Source: Litorilituus lipolyticus (GTDB lineage: Bacteria > Pseudomonadota > Gammaproteobacteria > Enterobacterales > Alteromonadaceae). From it: 63,009 bases of DNA. The stretch spans positions 1 to 63,009 of the forward strand of contig NZ_SAWY01000002.1 of NCBI RefSeq assembly GCF_006439335.1. Direction: 5' to 3'. A model generated the notes under the pieces. It worked only from the letters and a program-made list of their open reading frames with translations. It ran no database searches and was not told where the DNA came from. Made by a program: the position numbers and the translations under genes. This document shows, in pieces, positions 35,857 through 44,497 of this stretch. How positions within the stretch are numbered: position 1 is the first letter of the stretch; each line of letters opens with the position of its first letter.

Positions 35857-35860
35857 TCTA

Positions 35861-36406
35861 TTACTTCTGCCCTTGTTGAAATAACACGTCCAATACTACT
35901 CGAGATGTTACAAGGGTTTGCATTTTTTTAAATGGCATTGCATTGTACATACTATTAATCACTATTGCCGGTTGGTTATCTGCGATTAGATTTTGAAATC
36001 GGAGTATATTAATCAAGCTTCCTTTAACAGTTATTAACACTTTACCGTGCATAATTCCTGCTAAGTTTTCATCTTCGTTTATAGCTTGCCAGTTCTGCCG
36101 TTGAATTACTAAATCAACTTCCTCAGCATACTGCTCAATTTGCTGTTGAATAGCGAGCTTTGCCTGAGAATCTGAAATATAGGTAGGAACTAATTCCTGC
36201 ATTTTTATCAGTTGATTGACCAAACCTTTTACTTTAGCTTTTTCTTCATCAACAGTACTTAACATCAAACTAAGCTTTTTATTAGTACGCAACAACTGTT
36301 CTTTAGTTGCTAAGTTTTCATTTTGTGTTGCTAACTGAGGCAATATAACCATTTTGATAGCTAAGAGTAAGGTGACCAAAAGCAATAACTTCTTGTTCTT
36401 AGTCAT
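35861..36406 (-). CDS. gspM: Type II secretion GspM (subtype b, XpsM-like)
   Basis: 181 residues. One N-terminal membrane helix (KLLLLVTLLLAIKMVILPQL), a coiled-coil-prone segment (ATKEQLLRTNKKLSLMLSTV) and a ferredoxin-like C-terminal domain (HGKVLITVKGSLINILRFQN, AIVINSMYNAMPF). This layout fits the T2SSM_b family found in Xps/Hxc-like systems rather than the classical GspM. It should pair with GspL in the inner-membrane platform. Its ATG overlaps the end of gspL by 8 nt. Confidence 0.78.
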   Translation of the reverse strand: MTKNKKLLLLVTLLLAIKMVILPQLATQNENLATKEQLLRTNKKLSLMLSTVDEEKAKVKGLVNQLIKMQELVPTYISDSQAKLAIQQQIEQYAEEVDLVIQRQNWQAINEDENLAGIMHGKVLITVKGSLINILRFQNLIADNQPAIVINSMYNAMPFKKMQTLVTSRVVLDVLFQQGQK

Positions 36407-37556
36407 GAGCGACCTCTTGTGTTTTTTCTTGTAAACTAGCTAACTCTACAATAATCGTAAAATCTTGATAGTTGGCTTTTTTTTGAATAATCCCTGAGAA
36501 ATCTGCCTTAGCCACGTTTTGTTGAGCCAATAGTAAAGCTAAGACATCACTAGATGATAAGGAAGTACTCCTCATTTTTAAGGCTATTTTTCCAGTAGGT
36601 AAGAAGTTTATATTTATAAGCTTGATACCTTGAGTAAATAGTGGTGCAATACTTTGCCAGTCAGTTAACTCCCACCCCTTAACCTGATACAAACCAGAAA
36701 ACTTCTCTGCTCGACTCTTTGATTCGTTAGTTTGTGAAATAAGATCTAATAATGGAGATAATTGTGCATTTAAACTATCGCTTTCAGCTCTTAAACTAGC
36801 TACAGAGTTATTTAAGAAAAGGCTAATAACGATGAGATAAATAACAAGAACAATCGAGCTTCCAGCAAAGAATGCACGCCAATCGGTTTGTTTACTCTGC
36901 TTTGAATAATTAACATACAAACCAAGAATTAACTGCCAAAGGGATGCTATATTTTTGCCATTGAATAACTCTTTGATTAACCAAGACTCATCATTTTCAA
37001 TGCACTCAACACTCTGTGGTACAACTAGCGCTATGTAGGCATCCTCTCTATTAGTAAGCAAACCATTTAATTCAATCACTGTATTTTTGTAATTATTTGG
37101 TACACAAATATACTTACGATTGTTTTGTTGATACTGAATAGTTTTATTTTTCAGGCTTGATGCAATAATCCAACTTTCTGGTATAACCAAGTTAGGTCTG
37201 ATGATATTTTCAGCCAAAAGAGTGTCGCTATAATAAGCCTTTTTTACTTGTCTTGCTTTACCATTAAAAGCTTGTATTTGAAATAAAAAAGGTCTCAGAC
37301 TATTTGTTTGTTCTAGCTTTAATACTTTAACTAGATCGCGGTATCGTGAAATAGGATAATCCATTACTTCTTCTTGATAATGCTGAGCTCCAAGAATAAG
37401 GCACTTAACTTGTTTTTTATCTTGAGCTGTTGCTTCTTCTAGCACGCCCTTTTTTAGTGCATAGCAACTATCCCATAATAATAAGCAATAGCGTTGCAGT
37501 AGTGAACTTTCAGCTGATTTCAGCATTTTACTGATTAAGGTATTAAAGTTACTCAT
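36399..37556 (-). CDS. gspL: Type II secretion GspL-like platform protein
   Basis: 385 residues. A cytoplasmic part of about 225 residues with weak actin-like character (LLLWDSCYALKKGVLEE; VIELNGLLTNREDAYIALVV), a membrane helix near 230-250 (GSSIVLVIYLIVISLFLNN) and a periplasmic part that resembles PilN/GspL ferredoxin folds (KLININFLPTGKIALKMRS). GspL recruits the GspE ATPase to the membrane. The assignment relies partly on position between gspK and gspM, because sequence conservation is low. Confidence 0.75.
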   Translation of the reverse strand: MSNFNTLISKMLKSAESSLLQRYCLLLWDSCYALKKGVLEEATAQDKKQVKCLILGAQHYQEEVMDYPISRYRDLVKVLKLEQTNSLRPFLFQIQAFNGKARQVKKAYYSDTLLAENIIRPNLVIPESWIIASSLKNKTIQYQQNNRKYICVPNNYKNTVIELNGLLTNREDAYIALVVPQSVECIENDESWLIKELFNGKNIASLWQLILGLYVNYSKQSKQTDWRAFFAGSSIVLVIYLIVISLFLNNSVASLRAESDSLNAQLSPLLDLISQTNESKSRAEKFSGLYQVKGWELTDWQSIAPLFTQGIKLININFLPTGKIALKMRSTSLSSSDVLALLLAQQNVAKADFSGIIQKKANYQDFTIIVELASLQEKTQEVAHD

Positions 37557-37557
37557 A

Positions 37558-38415
37558 TTAAAGCGGAGAATATCCTAAATAAGTTAGTGGTTTTTTGACT
37601 ATACGATTGGCTATTTTGATCTCAAACATTTCAGACCAATTAGAGTCATCTTTATGCGCGCGTAATGTTACACGAAAATATGGCCCAATAATACTACGTT
37701 GATTAGACTCTGGATCATCTGGCGAGATATCTGCGATAGCTTGTTGCAAGGCTTCCCTTGAGTTTTCTTTGGCAGTCAAAACTTTTTGCGCCCTAACATT
37801 GCCCAATTTAGCGATTAAATACTCTCTTTGAGCTGTACTGGGGTTAAAAATAGCACCGGAAAAGCGTGTAATGTTACGATCAATACAGCTTTTCACACTT
37901 AAAGGAACATCATTAAGCAAAGTAAAAAGTCTTTGATATTTGTCTATTGGCAGACTCATATTTTTGTTGTGGTCCGCTAGCACTTTTTGCGCAACTCCAA
38001 CAGCTTTATTACCATCAACACCACACTGGCTAAATACATTGGCCAAGGTTTTGTGACTCACAAAATTATAAATATTTAATAAACCATTTAGGTCTTGTAT
38101 CTGAACCTTTGTATTACCAAAGTCCATTACCGCTCCTGAGAAATCCCAATTTCTTTCTTTCACAAGCGCCTTAGGTTCTTGGGTGAGTAACTCAAAGATT
38201 ATTTCTGATTTTGTAGAGTAACCCGAAGCAAATGCTGAAACCTTGTCTTTTACTAGTTGACTTTGCGAAAGCTGAGATTGCGACTGTTTTAGCACATTTG
38301 TAGCGAGCAGAATCATAATAGCAGATAAAAATAAAACTAAAACTAAAGCAACCCCTCGCTGAGATTTTCTAAGGCTACTATTTATGAGAATTGAATTTGA
38401 ATTAGAAACACACAT
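37558..38415 (-). CDS. gspK: Type II secretion minor pseudopilin GspK
   Basis: 285 residues. After a 17-19 residue leader ending KSQRG comes VALVLVLFLSAIMILLATNV, a pseudopilin helix without the usual Glu5, as is normal for GspK. The large C-terminal part has VQIQDLNGLLNIYNF and several helical segments (the GspK alpha-domain). GspK caps the pseudopilus tip with GspI and GspJ. It is processed by a prepilin peptidase that is not encoded in this window. Start ATG at 38415, 11 nt after the gspJ stop. Confidence 0.85.
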   Translation of the reverse strand: MCVSNSNSILINSSLRKSQRGVALVLVLFLSAIMILLATNVLKQSQSQLSQSQLVKDKVSAFASGYSTKSEIIFELLTQEPKALVKERNWDFSGAVMDFGNTKVQIQDLNGLLNIYNFVSHKTLANVFSQCGVDGNKAVGVAQKVLADHNKNMSLPIDKYQRLFTLLNDVPLSVKSCIDRNITRFSGAIFNPSTAQREYLIAKLGNVRAQKVLTAKENSREALQQAIADISPDDPESNQRSIIGPYFRVTLRAHKDDSNWSEMFEIKIANRIVKKPLTYLGYSPL

Positions 38416-38426
38416 CTAAACTTCTC

Positions 38427-39095
38427 TTAAAAATCAAGCGATTTTTTTTCGGTAAGGCGATCAGCATTAGGAAGATTAAAAACTAATTGCTCACCTGCTA
38501 AATCAATGATAACAAGTTCTGGGTTCAATTTTGTTTCCACACCGTCATACACTAAAAAGCAACCTGGGTCGTTCTTTAATGTAAGGTCTAAGCCTACACT
38601 TCGTTTAGGCAAACCACAGTAACTAAATGCCAATCTGCTAATATTGTCTTTAAGGATCAAACGGTGAACAAAATTCAGCTCCTGCTTCAAATAAATTAAC
38701 ACTTGATTGTTTAGTGGAGCCTCTTCATAGACCAACTGATAGCCGGTAGCTGAGTTTTCTCTAAATATACGTACTACAGCTGGCTCAGAGATAGGTGAAA
38801 AAATAGGAGCATAACTTACAAAGGTTAAACCTTCTTCACGCCCTAAAAAATAATATGCCTCTTTATTATGTTCAGTTAATACAATTTGAGGGTAAGCTGA
38901 ATGAATAACATCTCTGAGTTGTAGCAACGATTGATTTGAAAACTTAACTTGCTGAAACTTCCCTAAATCCTTATGCCAAAAACGTTCAAAATGCATCAAA
39001 GAATAAGTTGCTAATGCGATAAGTGACGAAAACACCACCATAGCTAAAAGCAATTCAACCAATGTAAAGCCTTTCGTCGCTTGAAGCCGTATCAT
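38427..39095 (-). CDS. gspJ: Type II secretion minor pseudopilin GspJ
   Basis: 222 residues from the ATG at 39095, whose first bases overlap the gspI stop as ATGA; a TTG two codons earlier is less likely. The class III leader MIRLQATKG is followed by FTLVELLLAMVVFSSLIALA with Phe+1 and Glu+5. The remaining domain (QLRDVIHSAYPQIV, EGLTFVSYAPIF, VYEEAPLNNQVLIYL) fits GspJ, a beta-rich tip pseudopilin. Confidence 0.85.
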   Translation of the reverse strand: MIRLQATKGFTLVELLLAMVVFSSLIALATYSLMHFERFWHKDLGKFQQVKFSNQSLLQLRDVIHSAYPQIVLTEHNKEAYYFLGREEGLTFVSYAPIFSPISEPAVVRIFRENSATGYQLVYEEAPLNNQVLIYLKQELNFVHRLILKDNISRLAFSYCGLPKRSVGLDLTLKNDPGCFLVYDGVETKLNPELVIIDLAGEQLVFNLPNADRLTEKKSLDF

Positions 39096-39517
39096 CGCCA
39101 ACTTACCTCTTGGTAACGAATGGTTTGATTTTTACTGTGGCTATGTAAAGTTAAGCTAACCTGCCATAAAAAAATATTAGTATAATTTTCAAAATCTTGA
39201 TCTGCAAAGCTTTGACGTAAAGGTTTTTTTTGAAGCTGTTCTGCATGCCATATATAATTAATACCTAAGAGCTCACCTTCTCCGGAATTTTGTACTTGAA
39301 AAAAACGCCCACTAAGCTGACTCTTAATTTTACCTGTGATTAAAGGCATGACTGAATTTATTTCTAAATTTTTACGGGCAATATCAGATGAATGAGTAGA
39401 TTGAGCAATTGCTTGATATAACAAAGTAATGATAGCGAACAAGATCACACTAGCAATAAGTACTTCAATTAGGGTGAATCCCTGGTGAGGGTGCCTAATA
39501 AAAAAGTTATGGCGCAT
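39092..39517 (-). CDS. gspI: Type II secretion minor pseudopilin GspI
   Basis: Several in-frame starts exist between 39541 and 39517. MRHNFFIRHPHQG (ATG at 39517) gives a 13-residue leader and an 11-nt overlap with gspH, which I prefer; the protein is then 141 residues. FTLIEVLIASVILFAIITLL is the prepilin helix with Glu+5. The short C-terminal domain ends LWQVSLTLHSHSKNQTIRYQ, normal for GspI, which nucleates the pseudopilus tip. No good ribosome binding site separates the candidates, so translation is probably coupled. Confidence 0.8.
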   Translation of the reverse strand: MRHNFFIRHPHQGFTLIEVLIASVILFAIITLLYQAIAQSTHSSDIARKNLEINSVMPLITGKIKSQLSGRFFQVQNSGEGELLGINYIWHAEQLQKKPLRQSFADQDFENYTNIFLWQVSLTLHSHSKNQTIRYQEVSWR

Positions 39518-39926
39518 ACGTATATACACCATCATTATCAATAAGCTCAGCCATCATATTAAGTTGCTGAGTTTCACCTGATAAGCTATAACTAATAATA
39601 CCTTTATCCATATAACCATTTCTGTTTAACGTTATAATTTGCCTAGTAAAAGACAACTTTTCAAACTGCCAAGTTTTAACTTTAGTTAAGTATCGAGCTA
39701 TAATTCGTTTATTACTTAGCTCTACTTCTATTACGGCACCACTTGCGTAGGCTCTTGTGCTCAACATTTGAAATATTCTTATAGTTTCATGAAGTTCTTG
39801 CTGAGCTTTAGCCCGATCTATTTGTTTAACCCCTAACGGAGACACAAACGTAAATAAAGTGGTCATAATTACAATAACCACTAGTAACTCGATTAAAGTA
39901 AATCCTGCTGAGCTTGAGTGAGACAC
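39507..39926 (-). CDS. gspH: Type II secretion minor pseudopilin GspH
   Basis: 139 residues from a GTG that overlaps the gspF stop by one base (TAGTG). The very short leader MSHSSSAG precedes FTLIELLVVIVIMTTLFTFV, a type IV pilin-like helix with Glu+5. The C-terminal part (QQELHETIRIFQMLSTRAYA, EVELSNKRIIARYL) matches the GspH/FimT fold. It links the major pseudopilin shaft to the tip complex. Confidence 0.83.
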   Translation of the reverse strand: MSHSSSAGFTLIELLVVIVIMTTLFTFVSPLGVKQIDRAKAQQELHETIRIFQMLSTRAYASGAVIEVELSNKRIIARYLTKVKTWQFEKLSFTRQIITLNRNGYMDKGIISYSLSGETQQLNMMAELIDNDGVYTYAP

Positions 39927-41122
39927 TAACCACCTACTTCATTCACTGAAGTGATACTTAACATTAAAGTAACTACCACACCACCAACAACTAAACCCAT
40001 AACAACTATAAGAAGTGGTTCTAACATATTTAACATTTGAGTGACTTTAGCTTCAAAGGCATTCTTACTTCGTTCAACAATCTCACTGAAAACACTTTCT
40101 AGCTCAGCGGTTTCTTCACCAACTTCAATAAGGGATTGATAATAGGTAGGGAATAATTTAGAGCCTGATAAAACCTGATTTAAACTACCACCACCTTTTA
40201 ACTCATTAACGGCAAACTCTAGCTCTTGCTTTATCTCTTCGTTAGCAATATTTCCAATTGCATACTCAAGCGCCTGGTTAATTTTCAAGCCACTTTTTAG
40301 CATCAGTTTTACAGCAGAGGTATAGTTTACCCGTTCAACCTCTAAGTAGACGGGCCCAACAACGGGCATTTTCATCAGAAGCTTTTGCATTTTGCTTTTA
40401 AACTGGGGTTGTTGCCAGAGCTTGATCACTACATAGATAAGAATAACGACTGCGACCAACAAATTAAATTGGTAAGCAATTAGCCAATCACTAGCATCCA
40501 ATATAAATTGAGTATAAAAGGGAATATTGTCCCGACCTTCAAATATACTGGCCATACTAGGTACAACATAATTAAAAATAAACAATATAGATGAAATACA
40601 AACAAAGAAAATAACACTAGGGTATATCAATGCTTGAGTTAAACGTTTTTTAATTTGCCCTTTAAATTTTAGGTCTTTTGCTAATTCCGAAAAAACCCCT
40701 TTTAATGTAGCGGTTTTTTCGCCAATATTAATTAAATTAATGTATAAGCTAGAAAAATACTGCGGGTATTGTTCAAATGCCTCGGATAAAGAGCCTCCTT
40801 TTCCTAGGTGTTCAGATATACCTGAAATCATTTCACCAATGGCACTACCTTGCTTTACTTTGGCGAGCATGCTCAAAGCTTTATCAATTTTAATACCGTT
40901 ATTCAGTAAAATACTCAATTCAGAGGTTAAAAACTCTAGATCATCTGAGGAAACCTTTCCTGACGAAACAGATAATAATTTTTCGTCATTTACTGCTTTA
41001 ATTTCAGTAACAAAGCCTCCATTTTTAGAGACAACTGCTAATGCTTGTTCTTTTGAATCAGCAGAGCATACACCTGAAATTTTACTGCCATTTTTAGCTA
41101 TTGCTTGGTAGGTAAACTTCAT
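39926..41122 (-). CDS. gspF: Type II secretion inner-membrane platform protein GspF
   Basis: 398 residues, the family length. It starts KFTYQAIAKNGSKISGV, then two homologous GspF/PilC domains (LLNNGIKIDKALSMLAKVKQ and LMLKSGLKINQALEYAIGNI) separated by a membrane helix (VIFFVCISSILFIFNYVVPS). A second helix lies near 215-235 and a third at the C-terminus (LLIVVMGLVVGGVVVTLMLS). GspF couples GspE rotation to pseudopilin extraction. The ATG overlaps the gspE stop in TGATG. Confidence 0.93.
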   Translation of the reverse strand: MKFTYQAIAKNGSKISGVCSADSKEQALAVVSKNGGFVTEIKAVNDEKLLSVSSGKVSSDDLEFLTSELSILLNNGIKIDKALSMLAKVKQGSAIGEMISGISEHLGKGGSLSEAFEQYPQYFSSLYINLINIGEKTATLKGVFSELAKDLKFKGQIKKRLTQALIYPSVIFFVCISSILFIFNYVVPSMASIFEGRDNIPFYTQFILDASDWLIAYQFNLLVAVVILIYVVIKLWQQPQFKSKMQKLLMKMPVVGPVYLEVERVNYTSAVKLMLKSGLKINQALEYAIGNIANEEIKQELEFAVNELKGGGSLNQVLSGSKLFPTYYQSLIEVGEETAELESVFSEIVERSKNAFEAKVTQMLNMLEPLLIVVMGLVVGGVVVTLMLSITSVNEVGG

Positions 41123-42780
41123 CAGCCTGCCACCCTAACAACCTCTTCAATGGTGGTTTGTCCTTTCAGCGCCTTAACCACCCCATCAACTAATAGATTA
41201 CGATACCCTCGAGCTTTATTTACTTTTCTAGCATTCACTAAGAAAGCTTCATCTTTATTTAGTAAAGAAATATCTTCATCACATCGCATATATTCAATTA
41301 ATGCTATACGGCCTTTGTAACCAGTATGACCACACTCATCACAACCAACAGCTTGCTTCAAACTGTTCACTGACAAGTCAATCGCAAAATCTCTAGTTAA
41401 AAGTTCTAGATTATATTTAGCAATCAATTCTTCAGGATTTTCAGAAGGCTTGCAGCAATTGGTACATAATTTTCGAGCTAGACGTTGAGCAATAATAGCC
41501 AGTAAGGCTGCATCAAGAAGAAATGAGTCAACACCTAAATCTAAAAGCCGAGTATATGCACTTGGGGCATCGTTTGTGTGAACTGTACTAAAAACCAAGT
41601 GACCTGTTAAAGCAGACTGCATGGCTATTTTTGCTGTAGTTTGATCACGAATCTCACCTAGCATGATAATATCAGGATCTTGTCGAACGATACTTCTTAG
41701 ACCCTCTGCAAAATCAAAACCTATCTCAGGATTAACTTGTACTTGGTTAACATTCTCTAGTTGATATTCAACAGGATCTTCCAAAGTTATAATCTTTGTT
41801 CTTTCAGAGTTCAGCTTACTTAAACAAGAGTATAACGTTGTCGTTTTACCACTACCTGTAGGGCCTGTAAGTAGTATGACGCCTGAAGTCTTAGTTATAT
41901 CATTTTCAATTAACGCTTGAACATCATGTTCCATGCCTAAAGCTTCAAGGTTGTATGATAGTGATTCTTTTTTTAAGAAGCGCAATACAAAGCTTTCACC
42001 TACAGCAAGAGGTAAACACGAGACTCGTATATCTAACTCTTGACCTGAAACTCGAGTTTCAATTTTTCCATCTTGAGGACGTCGCTTCTCAGCAATGTCC
42101 ATATTACTCAGTATTTTTAGACGCGTAACTAACGGTAACTCCATTGACCTAGCAATGCGTTCATCTGACACTAAAACACCATCTACCCTATAACGAACAA
42201 TGGAATAGTTATCTAGTGGTTCAATGTGCATATCTGAAGCATTGAGTTTTAAACCTTTTAAAATCAATGAATTCAAAAGATTAACTACAGGTGCTTCTTT
42301 CGCTGCTTCTTTTAGTTTATCTACTTCGTTAAGTGTTAACTCGTTAGACTCTTCTACTAAATTTTCATTATGCTTGATGATGCTTTCAACATCACTTCGC
42401 TGCATAATAGCAAGCTCGGTATCAGGTAAATAACTTGATACATATTGATTTGCATTAACGTTAAAAGGATCGCAAGTTATCAGCTTTCTTTCTTCGTTTT
42501 CATTTGAACAAAGCAACCAACCAAATTGGTTTAACTTAGCTTGAATGGATATATCATCTGTAAGGGCATAACCATCAAGTTCAAACTTTTTAGCAGTAAA
42601 AAGCTTTAGTTTAAAGTAGGTTGAGTAAAGTAGAGCAATATCGGACTCATCTATCAATCCCATATTTTCTAAAATACTTTCAATTCGACCTCCATGATCT
42701 AATTGAAAAGCTACTGCTTTTTCGATATTTTCTGAACCTAAGTTAAACTCATTTTCTAATAAGCTAATTATCTTTGTCAT
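41122..42780 (-). CDS. gspE: Type II secretion ATPase GspE
   Basis: 552 residues. The N-terminal GspE/MshEN domain (residues 1-130) is followed by the hexameric ATPase core: Walker A GPTGSGKTTTLYS, Asp box ITLEDPVEYQ, Walker B DPDIIMLGEIRD, His box LVFSTVHTNDA. The C-terminal zinc element has two CxxC pairs (CTNC and CDEC), distinguishing GspE and PilB from PilT. It powers pseudopilus assembly from the cytoplasm. Here gspE comes second, after gspG, unlike the classical gspC-D-E order. It overlaps gspG by ATGA. Confidence 0.94.
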   Translation of the reverse strand: MTKIISLLENEFNLGSENIEKAVAFQLDHGGRIESILENMGLIDESDIALLYSTYFKLKLFTAKKFELDGYALTDDISIQAKLNQFGWLLCSNENEERKLITCDPFNVNANQYVSSYLPDTELAIMQRSDVESIIKHNENLVEESNELTLNEVDKLKEAAKEAPVVNLLNSLILKGLKLNASDMHIEPLDNYSIVRYRVDGVLVSDERIARSMELPLVTRLKILSNMDIAEKRRPQDGKIETRVSGQELDIRVSCLPLAVGESFVLRFLKKESLSYNLEALGMEHDVQALIENDITKTSGVILLTGPTGSGKTTTLYSCLSKLNSERTKIITLEDPVEYQLENVNQVQVNPEIGFDFAEGLRSIVRQDPDIIMLGEIRDQTTAKIAMQSALTGHLVFSTVHTNDAPSAYTRLLDLGVDSFLLDAALLAIIAQRLARKLCTNCCKPSENPEELIAKYNLELLTRDFAIDLSVNSLKQAVGCDECGHTGYKGRIALIEYMRCDEDISLLNKDEAFLVNARKVNKARGYRNLLVDGVVKALKGQTTIEEVVRVAG

Positions 42781-43175
42781 TGATGAATGATATCCGCATT
42801 ATCTTCTTCACCACCATTTTGACCATCTTTACCGAAAGAGGCCAAATAAAATGGTTCTCCATTCTCACCAGGAACTTTATAATCATATGGATTGCCCCAT
42901 GGATCTAATGGGATGTTTTTAGGTAAATATGGGCCATCCCATCCCTTTTTATCTCCTTTTACTCTTAAAGCTTCCAATGACTCAGGTAGGTCTCCAACAT
43001 CTAATCGATATGTATTAATTGCAGTTTCAAACATTTTCATTTGAGCTGCTGCAGTTTTTCTTTTTGTTGAACCTACTTTTGAAAACATTTCAGGCGCAAC
43101 TATAGAGGCTAATAATCCTAAAATAACAATTGTTATTAATAATTCAATTAAGGTGAAACCTTTATTCTTTTTCAT
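42777..43175 (-). CDS. gspG: Type II secretion major pseudopilin GspG
   Basis: The frame extends upstream, but the ATG at 43175 has AGGA 7 nt before it and leaves a 6-residue leader (MKKNKG) before FTLIELLITIVILGLLASIV. This gives 132 residues, the family norm. The body shows MFETAINTYRLDVGDLPESL, GWDGPYLPKNIPLDPWGNPY and SFGKDGQNGGEEDNADI, which hold the conserved calcium-binding acidic loop of GspG. It forms the pseudopilus shaft. It is the first gene of the secretion operon, 84 nt downstream of the pyruvyl transferase gene. Confidence 0.95.
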   Translation of the reverse strand: MKKNKGFTLIELLITIVILGLLASIVAPEMFSKVGSTKRKTAAAQMKMFETAINTYRLDVGDLPESLEALRVKGDKKGWDGPYLPKNIPLDPWGNPYDYKVPGENGEPFYLASFGKDGQNGGEEDNADIIHQ

Positions 43176-43259
43176 TAATTTATCCTGTACAAATCTTGAA
43201 AAGATAGCGATTTTATTGATCGCATGAGTGTAACAACTCACTGTAATCTTGTCGATACG

Positions 43260-44465
43260 CTAACCTTTATTAATAGGCTCTAGCATGGCAAAAACTTGTT
43301 TCCACATGTTTCGAGTTTGCCGTTTAACGACTTCAGCATGAGAGATTGATTGCTGGCTTTGCTTATCTAACTCCTTGTTAAAGGCACTTAGTACTTCAAT
43401 TATTTCATGATCTTTTAGTTTAAAATCAAGAACATTTTCAAGTAAACCATATTCATTAAACAACATCTGATATTTATGACTCCAGCTCGTAGCCAAACAT
43501 GGAACTCCCTGTATCAAAGCACTTACACAACCATGAAAACGACTTGAGACAACAGCATCAACACTGCCAATAAAAGCCTTTATATCAACAGCAGATAGAC
43601 CTTCAACAATATCAACACTGTTTAAATGCCTACCTTCGATTAACTGCTCCTGTATTTGTTGACAAATTGCTTGGTCTTCTTTTCCTTCATGGTTTAGCAG
43701 AACAACTTGCCAGCCTTGCTCTTGATAATATTTACCTACTGTGACTAAAAAGTTGAGATAAGACTCCGTATCTTGCTCCGCATCAGTATGATGGAATTTC
43801 GACACCATTTTATTATTTGGGATTAAGCAAATACTTTTCGATTCGGCTTCTGTGTATTGATTTTGATATTTTTCAAAGGGCTTTGGTTCAACTAAACAGG
43901 TAAAATCAGGCATCAGTTGAATTGTGCCTAGCTCATTTTGCCCTACTGTTCCCATTACAGCTATATATGAATGTTCATCTCGCGGAAACGTTAAACTAGC
44001 ATTTGAAAATATTTTTCTTGCAGCTTCCCTAATCCTTGTTTGATTAAAAGGACCAAAGGCTTGAGGCAAGAATATGTAAGGCTTATTAATTTTTTTACAT
44101 CGAATCACTTCATTTGCAGTAAACAGCAGTGATTTATCTCCCCATTGTTCACCATATGCAAAGCCACTCGCATCGAGGATAACGTCTACATTTTTTTCAG
44201 TAACTAAACCGTAACGCTTGAAAAAGTTAAGTATCTTACTCGGTAGCTTCGATATCAACCCCGTTAAATCTATGCTTCCTCGACGAAAGCTCAACTTTTG
44301 CCACGCACCTAATTTGGCACGTTTCTCATAAGGTAAAAATCTACCTGGTGATAGTGTAATTTGGTAATCACCAAGCTCGTTATCAAGTTGCTCTATAATA
44401 GCAACTAACATTAGCTCAGCTCCTTTATTTGAGAACTGCACGCCTTTTATTTCAATATTTAGCAC
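43260..44465 (-). CDS. Polysaccharide pyruvyl transferase family protein (CsaB/WcaK-like)
   Basis: 401 residues starting at a GTG with AAGG 7 nt upstream. GT-B-like fold of the polysaccharide pyruvyl transferase family: N-terminal KGVQFSNKGAELMLVAIIEQ, central LDASGFAYGEQWG and PQAFGPFNQTRIR, and the diagnostic SSRFHGCVSALIQGVPCLA near the C-terminus. These enzymes add a ketal-linked pyruvate from PEP to a sugar; CsaB members in Gram-positives pyruvylate the wall polymer that anchors SLH-type S-layer proteins. It is encoded directly upstream of gspG and downstream of a nitroreductase-family gene. The target glycan is unknown; anchoring of the S-layer-like protein is an inference. Confidence 0.82.
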   Translation of the reverse strand: MLNIEIKGVQFSNKGAELMLVAIIEQLDNELGDYQITLSPGRFLPYEKRAKLGAWQKLSFRRGSIDLTGLISKLPSKILNFFKRYGLVTEKNVDVILDASGFAYGEQWGDKSLLFTANEVIRCKKINKPYIFLPQAFGPFNQTRIREAARKIFSNASLTFPRDEHSYIAVMGTVGQNELGTIQLMPDFTCLVEPKPFEKYQNQYTEAESKSICLIPNNKMVSKFHHTDAEQDTESYLNFLVTVGKYYQEQGWQVVLLNHEGKEDQAICQQIQEQLIEGRHLNSVDIVEGLSAVDIKAFIGSVDAVVSSRFHGCVSALIQGVPCLATSWSHKYQMLFNEYGLLENVLDFKLKDHEIIEVLSAFNKELDKQSQQSISHAEVVKRQTRNMWKQVFAMLEPINKG

Positions 44466-44497
44466 ATTTTAACCTTTTGGAACGGATTGCTATTAAC

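Noticed and set aside
43176..43259. TCGACA-17-TACACT as a promoter for gspG
   Set aside because: The -10 match is only four of six and the gap is 84 nt. Read-through from the pyruvyl transferase gene is equally likely.
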